64,000 bases of DNA from the NCBI RefSeq assembly GCF_006517275.1, contig NZ_CP041191.1, positions 1 through 64,000 on the forward strand. Direction: 5' to 3'. This DNA is from Labrenzia sp. PHM005. Its GTDB lineage: Bacteria; Pseudomonadota; Alphaproteobacteria; Rhizobiales; Stappiaceae. Below the pieces are notes generated by a model that was not told where the DNA came from, did not search any database, and saw only the letters and a program-made list of their open reading frames with translations. Positions 52,286-61,850 of the stretch are shown here, piece by piece; positions within the stretch are counted from its first letter, which is position 1, and every line of letters begins with the position of its first letter. The position numbers and the translations under genes are program-made.

Positions 52286-53209
52286 ATGCGCAAGCACAGG
52301 AAACTCGCCATCCTGGCCAAGATCGAACCGGTCTACGGCACCGACAGCGTTCCGACCGGGGCCGCCAATGCCATCCTGGCGACGGATGTCACGCTAACGC
52401 CGCTCGCCGGAGAGGACATCAATCGGGATCTGTTGCTTCCCTGGCTCGGGCATCAGGGCATCGAACTTGTCGGCAATTATGTGCAGATGGAGTTTTCCGT
52501 CGAATGTGCCGGGGCGGGGGCGGCCGGGACCGTGCCCGCTTATGGCGCGCTCCTACGTGCGTGCGGATTATCGGAAACGATCACCCCATCGACATCGGTC
52601 GACTATGAGCCGGTCTCGGACGGTGAAGAAAGTGTCTCGGTCTATTTCAACCAGGACGGTGTCCGGCATGTTGCGCTTGGCTGCCGCGGGTCCTTCCAGT
52701 TGGACATCGCAGCAAAGCAGATCCCCCGGTTCCGCTTCCAGCTGATGGGTCTGCTCGGCACCGTTACCGACAGCGCCTTGCCTGCAGCCGATGTTAGTGC
52801 ATTTCAAAAGCCGGTCCCGGTCTCCAATGCCAACACCAGTTTTTCGCTGCATGGGGCGGCCCGGATCTCCGAACGGGTGTCGTTTGATCTCGGTGTGGAT
52901 GTTGTTCCGCGTTTCCTGATTGGCGATGAACGCATCCAGCTGGTCGCCCGGCAATCGACAGGTTCCGTTGTGGTTGAAGCCAAGGCGATGGCCTCCGCCA
53001 ATTGGTTCGACATTGCCCAGGCGAAAACCCTTGGAGCGCTGGAACTGATCCACGGCACGGTGGCGGGGCACATTGTCAGGCTGGACGCGCCGTCTGTTCA
53101 GATCGGCCGCCCGACGATGGGCGAGACCAACCGCATCACCAACTATGCGCTGCCGCTGATTTTCCAGCCCCAAAGCGGTAACGACGAATTCACGCTCAGC
53201 ATCAGATAG
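52286..53209 (+). CDS. Major tail tube protein
   Basis: A 307-aa beta-rich protein. The start (KLAILAKIEPVYGTDSVPTG) and TDVTLTPLAGEDINRDLLLP, with DYEPVSDGEESVSVYFNQDG in the middle, match siphovirus/RcapMu-type tail tube proteins. No tail sheath gene follows, so the tail is non-contractile. The chaperone genes follow directly. Confidence 0.82.
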   Translation: MRKHRKLAILAKIEPVYGTDSVPTGAANAILATDVTLTPLAGEDINRDLLLPWLGHQGIELVGNYVQMEFSVECAGAGAAGTVPAYGALLRACGLSETITPSTSVDYEPVSDGEESVSVYFNQDGVRHVALGCRGSFQLDIAAKQIPRFRFQLMGLLGTVTDSALPAADVSAFQKPVPVSNANTSFSLHGAARISERVSFDLGVDVVPRFLIGDERIQLVARQSTGSVVVEAKAMASANWFDIAQAKTLGALELIHGTVAGHIVRLDAPSVQIGRPTMGETNRITNYALPLIFQPQSGNDEFTLSIR

Positions 53210-53217
53210 GAACCATC

Positions 53218-53556
53218 ATGAACTTCCAGATCTGCGATCCTTATTCGTTTTGGTGGCCGGTCACGGTTCATCTGCCGGACCCAGACAAGCCGGGCGAGCT
53301 CAGCCAGCAGGATTTTGAAGGCAAGTTCCTGATGACAAGCCACGAGCAGCTGGCGGAACTGGAAGCCCAGGGACAAGAACAGCTGATCTCATCTATTCTG
53401 ACTGATTGGCGGAACGTGGAAGATGCGGGTGGCAACCCAGTCCTTTTCAGCGAAGAGGCTCTTGGTCAGTGCCTTCCCTATCAGCATTTCCGGATCGCTG
53501 TTTACCGGGCCTATCTGTCAGCTTTAACCGGCCAGGCTGCGCGCGCAAAAAACTGA
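53218..53556 (+). CDS. Tail assembly chaperone, short form (gpG-like)
   Basis: A 112-aa protein (MNFQICDPYSFWWPVTVHLP...). It lies between the tail tube and tape measure genes, where the tail assembly chaperone is expected. Its last codons read GCA AAA AAC TGA, so the stop comes right after a slippery A AAA AAC. Most ribosomes end here; some shift by -1 into the frame to 53927. Confidence 0.82.
   Translation: MNFQICDPYSFWWPVTVHLPDPDKPGELSQQDFEGKFLMTSHEQLAELEAQGQEQLISSILTDWRNVEDAGGNPVLFSEEALGQCLPYQHFRIAVYRAYLSALTGQAARAKN
53547..53553 (+). promoter_or_regulatory. Programmed -1 frameshift slippery heptamer
   Basis: A_AAA_AAC in the zero frame, immediately before TGA 53554-53556. After slipping back one base the ribosome reads CTG AAA GAG GCC and continues open to 53927. 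This is the canonical slippery sequence used for lambda G/GT-type chaperones. Confidence 0.88.
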
Positions 53557-53927
53557 AAGAGGCCGCCTGCGCCTGGGCACATGCGTGGCGCGGTCTTTCC
53601 GATCCAAGCAAGCCAGCCGAATTGGACACAGAGACTGCCGATGAGTTCCGGGCGCTTGGCCTGGACGTACCCAGTGAAATCCAATGCGAGATGGAGTCGT
53701 TTGAGGTCATGCGGTCGAACTGGCACAGTGTTTCTGTCTTTTTGAGCCTGGAAAACCAGTGGCGGATATTGGCTGGTCCCACGGGCCTGATCTGGACCGG
53801 TCTCGACTACCGCGCCGCAGCTGCTGCCTTCAAAGGCCGCAGCCGGCGCGCGTGGGTTAAGCTTCTCGCTGATCTGAAGATCATGGAAGACGCAGCGCTG
53901 CCGATCCTGAATGGGGAGCGGCCATGA
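53553..53927 (+). CDS. Tail assembly chaperone extension (GT-type product 53218-53927)
   Basis: The -1 frame adds 124 residues (LKEAACAWAHAWRGLSDPSK..., ending LPILNGERP) to the short chaperone, giving about 236 aa. The extension has the DUF1799-like pattern of tail chaperone second parts (WAHAW, MESFEVMRSNWHSV, GLDYRAAAAAF). No convincing separate start lies at its beginning; the frame runs from 53406 but its first part is shadow coding. The stop overlaps the tape measure ATG. It helps the tape measure protein fold and recruit tube subunits. Confidence 0.8.
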   Translation: MKEAACAWAHAWRGLSDPSKPAELDTETADEFRALGLDVPSEIQCEMESFEVMRSNWHSVSVFLSLENQWRILAGPTGLIWTGLDYRAAAAAFKGRSRRAWVKLLADLKIMEDAALPILNGERP

Positions 53928-55933
53928 CGCTAAACTTAAAAATGCTGGCAACGCTGGATGCGAGCGGTGTCAAAACCGGAGCCCGAGAAAGCCAACGTGC
54001 GATCTCCAGCATTGGCGATACCGCCGAAAACACGACCACCGATCTTGGCAAGCTCTCATCAGCCGCAGCTGCTACCGCTCAAGCTGCTCGTGCGCAAGGC
54101 AACGCCTTTAGGTTCTCAGGTCAACAAGCAGCCAATTCCAACCGTTTGGCAGCGCATGAAGTCAATGTCCTAGCGCAGCAGCTTTCCGATGGTGCCATCC
54201 AGGTCGCCAGCGGCCAATCTCTCTTCACAGCGATCCTGCAGCAAGGCAGCCAGGTTCAGTTTCTGCTGGGCTCCAAGGGAGTCAATACAATTGGTGGCTC
54301 CATCGCGCTTTTAAAACAGGGCTTAATCGGCTTTTTAAACCCGATTAATCTGGCGGTTGCCGGATTGGCAGCTGGGGCGGCCGGAGCTGCTGCGCTTTAC
54401 AATACGATCGCCGCAGATGACAGCGCGACTGATGCCCTGGAAACGCAAGGTGCGTTGATCGAGGCACTTGCCGATCGCTATGACGAAGTTGCCGCCGCGC
54501 TCGACAGATTGCAGGACCGGCCGAGCATCGCCGGGATCGCCCTAGACCGGGATGAGCTGGAAGAACAGCGCCGTCTCCTGACCAGCATGATCGGCGATAT
54601 TGTAACCAGCATTCAGCGCAGCTTGCGGCTTGAAGCCAATGCGCTCTCGGCTTTGGCCGAACCTTTGACCGACTATGCTTCCAGCGTCCGGGACTTTCAG
54701 GCGGAGCTGAGGGCAACTGCAGAGGAGTTTGCCAATACCGAAACCAGTGCTGAAAACCTAATCGCCCAGCTTCTTGAGTTGGCGCAGACGGCACCCGATA
54801 CGGAAGCAGAAGCTGCGATCCGCACCATCATCCGCGAAGCTAGAGGCGCTGATGACGGGTTGCTGCAACTCATCGGCCGGTTGAACGAAGTTGAAGCCTC
54901 CCTGCGGGGTATCGGTCTAGAGGCCACCGCACTCGGCAACGTAGATGAAGCGGCCAATGCCCGAATTGACAGCACCTTCGGGATTTTTGAGGAAACAAGT
55001 GCCCGGGACCGGTTGCGATCGCAGCTCAGACCGCGCCGGTCCGGATCAAGCGATCTGGAACGCCAGCGCGAGCAGGTTGAGAGATTTCTGGCAACACAGG
55101 ATCAGACACTTGAACGCTTGCGGCTGGAAACCAGTCTGATCGGGGAGAGTGAAGCGGCGCGCCGGCGTGCGATCTCTGCTTTGGAGGCGGAATTCCAGAT
55201 CCGGGAATTTGGGTTGGATCTCACCGCCAAGTCGGCCGAGATCCTGCGAGACAACGCCACTGCAATCCACGAAGAAACCCAAGCCCTCGAAACCCAGCAA
55301 GAAGCCTGGGCCGCGGTGCAATCAGCCGGTGAAGCTGCTCTCCGCTCGATCACCAGCAAACTCGCCAGTGGTGATCTGACGGGCGCGCTTTCCGCGCTGA
55401 TTTCCCAGGTGTCGCAACTCGGGTTACAGCTGGCAGCGGTCAACCCGCTGTCCAACAGTCTGTTCGGCACGAGCTACCCGACACTTACGTCAGTCGGCGG
55501 ATTGTTTGGCGGCGTCTTCGGTGGCGGGTCTTCACTGACGTCGGTGCTTGGTGCGGCAACTCTGAACCTCTTTGATGGTGGCGGATCCACCGGGGCTGGC
55601 CGCGACACAGAAGTCGCCGGTCTGGTTCACCGCAACGAATATGTCTTCGACGCTCAGTCCACACGGAAGATCGGCGTCAATACATTGGAAGCCCTGCGGC
55701 AAGGCGCGCTTCGTGGTTATCAGACCGGCGGTCTGGTAACGACCTCCACTTTTCCTGCTCCCAAATCAATGCGCGCAAGACCCGAGTTGACCGCCCCGGA
55801 AGCGGTCCAACAGGCCGGGAACACCTTCATCCTGAACATCACAACGCCGGATGTCCAAAGCTTCCGGGCCTCAAGATCACAGCTTGCTGGTGAGTTTGCC
55901 CGCATGACAATGCGCGGAGGCCGGAACGGATAA
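53924..55933 (+). CDS. Tail tape measure protein
   Basis: A 669-aa protein. A hydrophobic region near 125-160 (LIGFLNPINLAVAGLAAGAA) follows an N-terminal tape-measure start (NVLAQQLSDGAIQVASGQSL, FTAILQQGSQVQFLLG), then long helical coiled-coil stretches and a glycine-rich C-terminus (GGLFGGVFGGGSSLTSVLGA). It sets tail length; at about 0.15 nm per residue the tail would be near 100 nm, as expected for a siphovirus. It follows the frameshift chaperone as in lambda. Confidence 0.92.
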   Translation: MTLNLKMLATLDASGVKTGARESQRAISSIGDTAENTTTDLGKLSSAAAATAQAARAQGNAFRFSGQQAANSNRLAAHEVNVLAQQLSDGAIQVASGQSLFTAILQQGSQVQFLLGSKGVNTIGGSIALLKQGLIGFLNPINLAVAGLAAGAAGAAALYNTIAADDSATDALETQGALIEALADRYDEVAAALDRLQDRPSIAGIALDRDELEEQRRLLTSMIGDIVTSIQRSLRLEANALSALAEPLTDYASSVRDFQAELRATAEEFANTETSAENLIAQLLELAQTAPDTEAEAAIRTIIREARGADDGLLQLIGRLNEVEASLRGIGLEATALGNVDEAANARIDSTFGIFEETSARDRLRSQLRPRRSGSSDLERQREQVERFLATQDQTLERLRLETSLIGESEAARRRAISALEAEFQIREFGLDLTAKSAEILRDNATAIHEETQALETQQEAWAAVQSAGEAALRSITSKLASGDLTGALSALISQVSQLGLQLAAVNPLSNSLFGTSYPTLTSVGGLFGGVFGGGSSLTSVLGAATLNLFDGGGSTGAGRDTEVAGLVHRNEYVFDAQSTRKIGVNTLEALRQGALRGYQTGGLVTTSTFPAPKSMRARPELTAPEAVQQAGNTFILNITTPDVQSFRASRSQLAGEFARMTMRGGRNG

Positions 55934-55937
55934 CCTC

Positions 55938-56564
55938 ATGGCCGACTTTGACGAGATCCAGTTTCCGGAAATTGTGGCCAGGGGCGCGCAAGGCGGCCCG
56001 GAGCGGCGCACGGAAATCGTTGAACTGACCTCCGGCTTTGAAGAACGCAACACGCCCTGGGCCGACAGCCGGCGCAAATATGATGTTGGATCCGGGATCC
56101 GCCACCCGGATCACCTTGCGGCCGTGGTCGCTTTCTTTGAAGCCAGGTCCGGCCGTCTCAGGGGTTTCCGCTTCAAGGATTGGTCCGACCATAAATCCTG
56201 TCTTCCGTCCGGCAACATCGCCCCAACGGACCAAATTCTCGGTGCCGGAGATGGATCGACCACCCTCTTCCAGCTCAGCAAGGCCTATTCATCCGGTGGG
56301 AGGACCTGGAGCCGGACGATCTCCAAGCCGGTTGATGGGACGGTGGTCGTGGCCATCGACGGCACACCGCAGGGTTCCGGCTGGTCCACGGACCTGACAA
56401 CCGGTGAGATCACCTTCGACGTTGCTCCGGCCTCCGGAACGATCACAGCCGGATTTGAATTCGATGTGCCCTGCCGATTCGACACGGACATCATTCAGAC
56501 CAACTTGACCAACATCCGCCTTGGCGAGATCCGCGCCATACCAATCGTGGAGGTGCGTGTATGA
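55938..56564 (+). CDS. GTA gp12-like distal tail protein (DUF2460)
   Basis: A 208-aa protein: DFDEIQFPEIVARGAQGGPE, TEIVELTSGFEERNTPWADS, RRKYDVGSGIRHPDHLAAVV, then FRFKDWSDHKSCLPSGNIAP. This is the DUF2460 pattern (RcGTA gp12, distal tail/hub). The start follows the tape measure by 4 bp. It is the first of four collinear GTA tail homologues. Confidence 0.95.
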   Translation: MADFDEIQFPEIVARGAQGGPERRTEIVELTSGFEERNTPWADSRRKYDVGSGIRHPDHLAAVVAFFEARSGRLRGFRFKDWSDHKSCLPSGNIAPTDQILGAGDGSTTLFQLSKAYSSGGRTWSRTISKPVDGTVVVAIDGTPQGSGWSTDLTTGEITFDVAPASGTITAGFEFDVPCRFDTDIIQTNLTNIRLGEIRAIPIVEVRV

Positions 56565-57445
56565 AATCGGTGCCACCGCCAATGCAAGCCAACCTGGACA
56601 GCCGCGCCACCACCCATTGCCGTCTCTGGCGTGTGGAACGGCGGGATGGTGCCGTCTTTGGTTTTACCGATCACGACCGCCCCCTGACACTTGATAGCCT
56701 GACCTATGAGGCCGCCTCCGGATTTACCGCCACCTCGATCGAAACCAGTCTGGGACTTGGCGTCGACAATCTGGACGTAGAAGGCGCCCTCTCCTCCTCA
56801 ACCTTTACCGAAGACGATATCGTCCGCGGGCTTTGGGATGACGCAGACATCGAAGTCTGGCTAGCCGACTGGACCGATCCATCCAACCGGCTGTTGCTGC
56901 GCAAGGGAAACATCGGCGAGATCACACGGGGACCAACCGCTTTCCTGGCGGAGCTGCGCGGCCTGGCCCACCGGCTCGGGCAAACCTATGGCCGTCAATT
57001 CGACCGGACATGTTCCTGGGAACTTGGAGACGCACGCTGCAAAGTAGCGCTGGCCGGCTGGACCTTTTCCGGTGCGGTCGTCGAGGGTTTTGATCTTCTG
57101 AGCTTCACGGCCTCTGGACTGGATGACAAGGACGATGGGTTGTTCCGCCATGGTCTTTTGACATGGAACAGTGGTGGGAACAGCGGCCGTCAAATGGAGA
57201 TCAAACGGCACTCCAATGCTTTGGGAACGGTCACCTTTGAACTCTCCTTGCTGATGGCCGACAGCATTGAAACAGGCGATGCATTTTCTGTTCAGGCCGG
57301 ATGCGACAAGAGTTTTTCCACCTGCAAGGCCCGGTTTCTGAATGGCGCCAACTTCGGCGGTTTCCCGCATATTCCCGGCAATCAGGTGATCATTGGCTAT
57401 GCCGACAAGGATGATCTGAACGATGGCGGGAGCCTGTTCAGATGA
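56561..57445 (+). CDS. GTA gp13-like baseplate hub (DUF2163 + BR0599)
   Basis: A 294-aa protein. DUF2163 occupies about 1-170 (HCRLWRVERRDGAVFGFTDH, GFTATSIETSLGLGVDNLDV), followed by a BR0599-type C-terminus with conserved cysteines (CDKSFSTCKARFLNGANFGG, FPHIP). Corresponds to RcGTA gp13, part of the tail tip hub. Four-base overlaps on both sides. Confidence 0.95.
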   Translation: MKSVPPPMQANLDSRATTHCRLWRVERRDGAVFGFTDHDRPLTLDSLTYEAASGFTATSIETSLGLGVDNLDVEGALSSSTFTEDDIVRGLWDDADIEVWLADWTDPSNRLLLRKGNIGEITRGPTAFLAELRGLAHRLGQTYGRQFDRTCSWELGDARCKVALAGWTFSGAVVEGFDLLSFTASGLDDKDDGLFRHGLLTWNSGGNSGRQMEIKRHSNALGTVTFELSLLMADSIETGDAFSVQAGCDKSFSTCKARFLNGANFGGFPHIPGNQVIIGYADKDDLNDGGSLFR

Positions 57446-57897
57446 GATCTTCTGTCACCCGAGATGACATCCTGGTTGCTACCCGTTCCTGGATCGGAAC
57501 GCCTTATGTGCATCAGGCCAGTTGCAAGGGGGCCGGCTGCGATTGCCTTGGTCTCTTGCGCGGTGTCTGGCGGGATCTCTTTGGCAGCGAACCGGAACAC
57601 CCACCGCCCTATACGCCTGACTGGGCGGAGCGCCACCGAGCTGAAACCTTGCGGGACGCTGCAGGCCGTCATCTGGTGGAGATCGAGATTGCAGACGCAA
57701 AGGCCGGAGATGTTCTTCTCTTTGCCTTCAAGGAACACCTGCCTGCCAAACACTGCGCACTGCTGACTACAAACATCAGCGATCCGGTGGCAAAAATCAT
57801 CCATGCCCATGAGAACCTGCCCGTTGCTGAGGTAGCGTTGTTCGACGGTTGGCGTAGAAAAATCCGCTTTGCCTTCCAGTTTCCAGGGGGTGTGTGA
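57442..57897 (+). CDS. GTA gp14-like NlpC/P60 peptidase
   Basis: A 151-aa cell-wall peptidase. The catalytic Cys is C35 in GAGCDCLGLLRGVW; the His is H104 in PAKHCALLT. RcGTA gp14 is the same, helping the tail tip cross the wall during entry. The start ATG overlaps gp13 and the stop overlaps gp15. Confidence 0.93.
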   Translation: MRSSVTRDDILVATRSWIGTPYVHQASCKGAGCDCLGLLRGVWRDLFGSEPEHPPPYTPDWAERHRAETLRDAAGRHLVEIEIADAKAGDVLLFAFKEHLPAKHCALLTTNISDPVAKIIHAHENLPVAEVALFDGWRRKIRFAFQFPGGV

Positions 57898-60800
57898 TGG
57901 CAACGCTGGTGCTCGGAGCTGCGGCCACGGCCTTTTCTGGTGCAATCGGCGCCGGAGCCTTTACCTCGACACTGATCTCAGGCGCGGCAACGGTCGCCGG
58001 CGCCTATGCCGACAACCTGCTGGTCTCGGCGATGACGCCCACCAGGAACACCTCCGTCAATGGCCCGCGCATTGGCGATCTGCGTCTGCAAACCTCCACC
58101 GAGGGTGCACCGCTGCCGGATGCCTTTGGCCGTTTGCGGCTGGCCGGTCAGGTCATCTGGTCCACCCGGCTGCGGATGGAAGTTTCGACTTCGACCCAAA
58201 AAGTTGGCGGCAAGGGTGCCGGTGGCGGCCAGAAGGTCACCACGACCACTTATCTTTATTATGGAAACTTCGCGATCGGGATCTGCGAAGGCCCCATTGT
58301 TGGGATCGGCCGGGTCTGGGCCGATGGCAAACTTCTGGACCGGTCCACCTTGCCCCACCGGGTTTACCGGGGAACGGACGATCAGCAGCCGGATCCGCTC
58401 ATTGAAACCAAGGAAGGAGCGGCGCCCGCCTATCGCGGCACGGCCTATATCGTCTTTGAAGACCTTCAGCTGGAAGGCTTTGGAAATCGGATCCCGCAAT
58501 TCGAGTTTGAAGTCTTCCGGCGCCTCGGCGGGGTGGAAGAAGACGTTCAAGGGATGGTCGTCATTCCGGGCGCCGGGGAATGGGTTTATGCAGATGAACC
58601 GGTGCGCAAAGTCAATCCGGACATCGAAGGCGCCAGTGAGGCTGAAAACACCAACAATCAGGTGGGCGGCACCGATTGGGCGGTGGCGCTCGACAATCTC
58701 TCCTTCACCTGCCCGAATGTGAAATCCGTGTTGCTGGTCGTCGCCTGGTTCGGCACAGATCTAAGATGCGGCCACTGCCAGATAAGGCCGGGTGTTGAGT
58801 TCGGAACAGGCAAGGACACCACACCGCTGACCTGGTCGGTGCATTCCGACCTTCGCGAGACGGCCCTTGAGATCTCCAGAGACCCGCTCGATCCGACTCG
58901 GCCTGTTTATGGCGGGACACCGTCGGATCAGACCGTGGTCCAAGCCATTCGCGATCTGAAGGCCCGCGGTTATGATGTCATCTTTTATCCCTTCATCTTG
59001 ATGGACGTGCCGCCCGGCAATGGGCTGTCGGATCCTTATGGCGGCGCAGAACAGGCAGCCTATCCCTGGCGTGGGCGCATTACCTGTGATCCGGCAGCGG
59101 GTCAGCCGGGAACTGTCGATAAAACCGCAACAGCGGGAGCACAGGTCGATGCACTGTTTGGGACAGCGGCTCCCGGCCATATCAGCCTGTCGGTCGATGC
59201 GGCGACGGACGCGGTTGCCTGCAGTTATTCCGGTCCGGCCGAATGGTCCTTGCGGCGCATGGTGCTGCATTACGCCAAGCTCTGCGCGGCGGTGAACGTC
59301 ATCGATCCGGGAGCGATAAAAACCTTTGTCATCGGTTCGGAAATGGTCGGCCTGACGCAGATCCGGAGTTCTTCCTCGGCCTATCCGGCTGTGAGCCAGC
59401 TGGTCAGCCTCGCAAGCGATTGCAAATCGGTCCTGGGCGGCGGTGTCGATATCACATATGCGGCCGACTGGACCGAGTATCGCGGTCATGATCCGGCAGA
59501 TGGATCCGGCGACTTCTTCTTCCACCTGGATCCGCTGTGGAGTTCCCCGTCGATCGATGCCGTTGCCATCGACAACTATATGAAATTGTCCGACTGGCGT
59601 GATGGCAGAACGCATCTTGATTTTCTGGATGGCACCAAGTCGATCTATTCCAAATCATATCTCGCCAGCAACGTCGAGGGCGGCGAGGATTATGACTGGT
59701 ATTACGCCAGTCCGGCCGACCGCGATGCCCAGGTCCGCACACCGATTACGGACGGATCTGGAAAACCCTGGGTCTACCGCACCAAGGACTTTCGGAACTG
59801 GTGGCTCAATTCGCACTATGACAGGCCCGGCGGCGTTGAAAGTGGTGTGGCAACCGAGTGGGTGCCGCAATCCAAACCAGTGATGTTTACCGAATATGGC
59901 TTTCCCTCGGTCGACAAGGCTACCAACCAGCCGAATGTCTTTGTCGATCCAAAATCGTCGGAAAGCGCCTGGCCTTATTATTCGGTCCAGGAGCGGGATG
60001 ACCTCATCCAGCGGCGGGGCATCCAGGCGCTTTTGGACTACTGGGATCCGGCTTCTGGCAACAATACGATCTCCGCTGTTTACGGCGCTCCCATGCTGGA
60101 TCTTGAGCGGAGCCATCTCTGGACCTGGGATGCACGGCCCTATCCGTCGTTCCCGTATTATTTGAACGTCTGGTCGGACGGGAACAACTGGCCCTATGGC
60201 CATTGGGTGCAAGGCAAGTTCGGTGTTGTTGAGCTCGCCGATCTCATCAAGCACATCTGCGCCCAGGTCGGGTTTACCGCGGTTGACGTCTCGCTATTGG
60301 AAGCAACAGTCACCGGCTGGCTGCGGCCGGATCTGGCTTCGCCCCGTGACCAGATCGAGGTGCTGGCTCAGCTTTACCGCTTTGACGCGGTGGAAAGCGA
60401 AGGCCTGATCAAGTTCATCCCCCGCGGCCTGGCACCGGAGGATGAGATTGAAGCGAAAGATCTGGCCGCGCCTGACCGCCAAAACGCCGACTGGTCGATC
60501 ACACGGGCTCAGGAGACTGACCTGCCGGTGCGGGCCATGCTCGTTTATTGGGATGCAGAGGGTGACTACCGCCAGACGAGCTCTGCTGCCGGACGGTTGG
60601 TGGCGTCGTCTGATCGGGTGACAAGGCTGTCGGCTCCCGCTGTCATCGATCCAGGCATCGCCGGCGGCATGATCGAGGACTGGCTCTACGGCGAGTGGGC
60701 AGGCCGGGAACAGGCCGGATTTGCACTGCCGCCATCGCTTATCCGGTTTGATCCGGCAGATGTGGTGTCAGTCGAGATTGCTGCTAGGGCCCGCGACATG

Positions 60801-61850
60801 CGGCTCAGCCGGATCGTTGATGGTGGCGCAAGGCACTGCGAGGCGGTTTCGGTAGAAACTTCACGTTATCGCCCGACACGGACGGATCCGCCGCCGCCGC
60901 CCGCACCGCCGCCACCGATCCCGACCTACGGCGATGCAGTCCTGGAGGTCCTGGACTTACCCGTCATTGAAGAGACCCAGATTGAGCACCGGCCGTGGCT
61001 GGCAAGTTTTGCTGATCCCTGGGCCGGTGTCACGGTGCTGGAAGGAAGCCGAATTGTCGGACAGGTGGTTGCTCAGGCAACATTGGGTATCACATCAACA
61101 GATCTCTATTCCGGAACACCGTACCGCTTTGACCGGGCCAACTCTGTTACCGTCAAACTCTCCCATGGCACACTTGCGTCCGCATCGGAAGAGACACTCT
61201 TGGCAGGTCCGGAGAACGCGCTGGCGATCCGGAACGGCGATGGTGACTGGGAGATCCTGCAGTTTGCCGAAGCGGAACTGGTTGCGCCGCAGACCTGGCA
61301 ACTCTCCACTCTGCTGCGCGGCCGGCGCGGCACGGAACATGCGATGCGGGATCCGGTGCCAGCCGGCAGCCGCGTGGTTCTACTGGACGAGGCCCTGACA
61401 CAAGTCGATGTGCCGCTGTCAGATCGCGGCATACCCCGGATTTGGGACTTTGGCCCGTCTCCGCTGCAGTCGACCGATCCCACGTTCAAAAGCCGTTCAA
61501 ACAGCTTTGAAGCGGTGGCATTAAAACCGTTTGCGCCAGTGCATCTGCGTGGGCAGCGCGATCTAACCGGCAACCTGACCATCAGCTGGATCCGGCGCAC
61601 ACGGCGCAATGGAACATGGGCAAACGGCTCTGATGTGCCGCTTCATGAAGACAGCGAACGTTATGACCTCGAGATCCTGTCTGGATCCACAGTTGTCCGG
61701 ACCATCACCGGACTGGCAGCACCCAGCCACACCTATACGGCTGCTGATCAAGCAGCGAACTTTGGTAGTGTCCAGGCTTCGGTTCAGGTTCGTGTCACAC
61801 AAATCTCCGGCACGGTCGGCCGGGGCATTCCCACGGAGAAAAACCTATGA
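57894..61850 (+). CDS. GTA gp15-like tail tip/host specificity protein
   Basis: A 1318-aa protein. N-terminal part with a hydrophobic start (VLGAAATAFSGAIGAGAFTS) and the hub region (GTDDQQPDPLIETKEGAAPA, YRGTAYIVFEDLQLEGFGNR). A GTA TIM-barrel (about 330-720, with YAADWTEYRG, AIDNYMKLSDWRDG, VMFTEYGFPSVDKATNQPN) and a Phage-tail_3 region (about 780-990) follow, then a poly-proline linker near residue 997 and C-terminal receptor-facing domains including a fibronectin-like end. Size and order match RcGTA gp15 with the same neighbours. The proline linker probably marks the start of the variable tip. Confidence 0.95.
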   Translation: MMATLVLGAAATAFSGAIGAGAFTSTLISGAATVAGAYADNLLVSAMTPTRNTSVNGPRIGDLRLQTSTEGAPLPDAFGRLRLAGQVIWSTRLRMEVSTSTQKVGGKGAGGGQKVTTTTYLYYGNFAIGICEGPIVGIGRVWADGKLLDRSTLPHRVYRGTDDQQPDPLIETKEGAAPAYRGTAYIVFEDLQLEGFGNRIPQFEFEVFRRLGGVEEDVQGMVVIPGAGEWVYADEPVRKVNPDIEGASEAENTNNQVGGTDWAVALDNLSFTCPNVKSVLLVVAWFGTDLRCGHCQIRPGVEFGTGKDTTPLTWSVHSDLRETALEISRDPLDPTRPVYGGTPSDQTVVQAIRDLKARGYDVIFYPFILMDVPPGNGLSDPYGGAEQAAYPWRGRITCDPAAGQPGTVDKTATAGAQVDALFGTAAPGHISLSVDAATDAVACSYSGPAEWSLRRMVLHYAKLCAAVNVIDPGAIKTFVIGSEMVGLTQIRSSSSAYPAVSQLVSLASDCKSVLGGGVDITYAADWTEYRGHDPADGSGDFFFHLDPLWSSPSIDAVAIDNYMKLSDWRDGRTHLDFLDGTKSIYSKSYLASNVEGGEDYDWYYASPADRDAQVRTPITDGSGKPWVYRTKDFRNWWLNSHYDRPGGVESGVATEWVPQSKPVMFTEYGFPSVDKATNQPNVFVDPKSSESAWPYYSVQERDDLIQRRGIQALLDYWDPASGNNTISAVYGAPMLDLERSHLWTWDARPYPSFPYYLNVWSDGNNWPYGHWVQGKFGVVELADLIKHICAQVGFTAVDVSLLEATVTGWLRPDLASPRDQIEVLAQLYRFDAVESEGLIKFIPRGLAPEDEIEAKDLAAPDRQNADWSITRAQETDLPVRAMLVYWDAEGDYRQTSSAAGRLVASSDRVTRLSAPAVIDPGIAGGMIEDWLYGEWAGREQAGFALPPSLIRFDPADVVSVEIAARARDMRLSRIVDGGARHCEAVSVETSRYRPTRTDPPPPPAPPPPIPTYGDAVLEVLDLPVIEETQIEHRPWLASFADPWAGVTVLEGSRIVGQVVAQATLGITSTDLYSGTPYRFDRANSVTVKLSHGTLASASEETLLAGPENALAIRNGDGDWEILQFAEAELVAPQTWQLSTLLRGRRGTEHAMRDPVPAGSRVVLLDEALTQVDVPLSDRGIPRIWDFGPSPLQSTDPTFKSRSNSFEAVALKPFAPVHLRGQRDLTGNLTISWIRRTRRNGTWANGSDVPLHEDSERYDLEILSGSTVVRTITGLAAPSHTYTAADQAANFGSVQASVQVRVTQISGTVGRGIPTEKNL

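Noticed and set aside
53406..53927. Frameshift in the tail chaperone as a sequencing error
   Set aside because: The junction is a perfect in-phase A_AAA_AAC heptamer at the position where tail chaperones normally shift; an error would not place it there.
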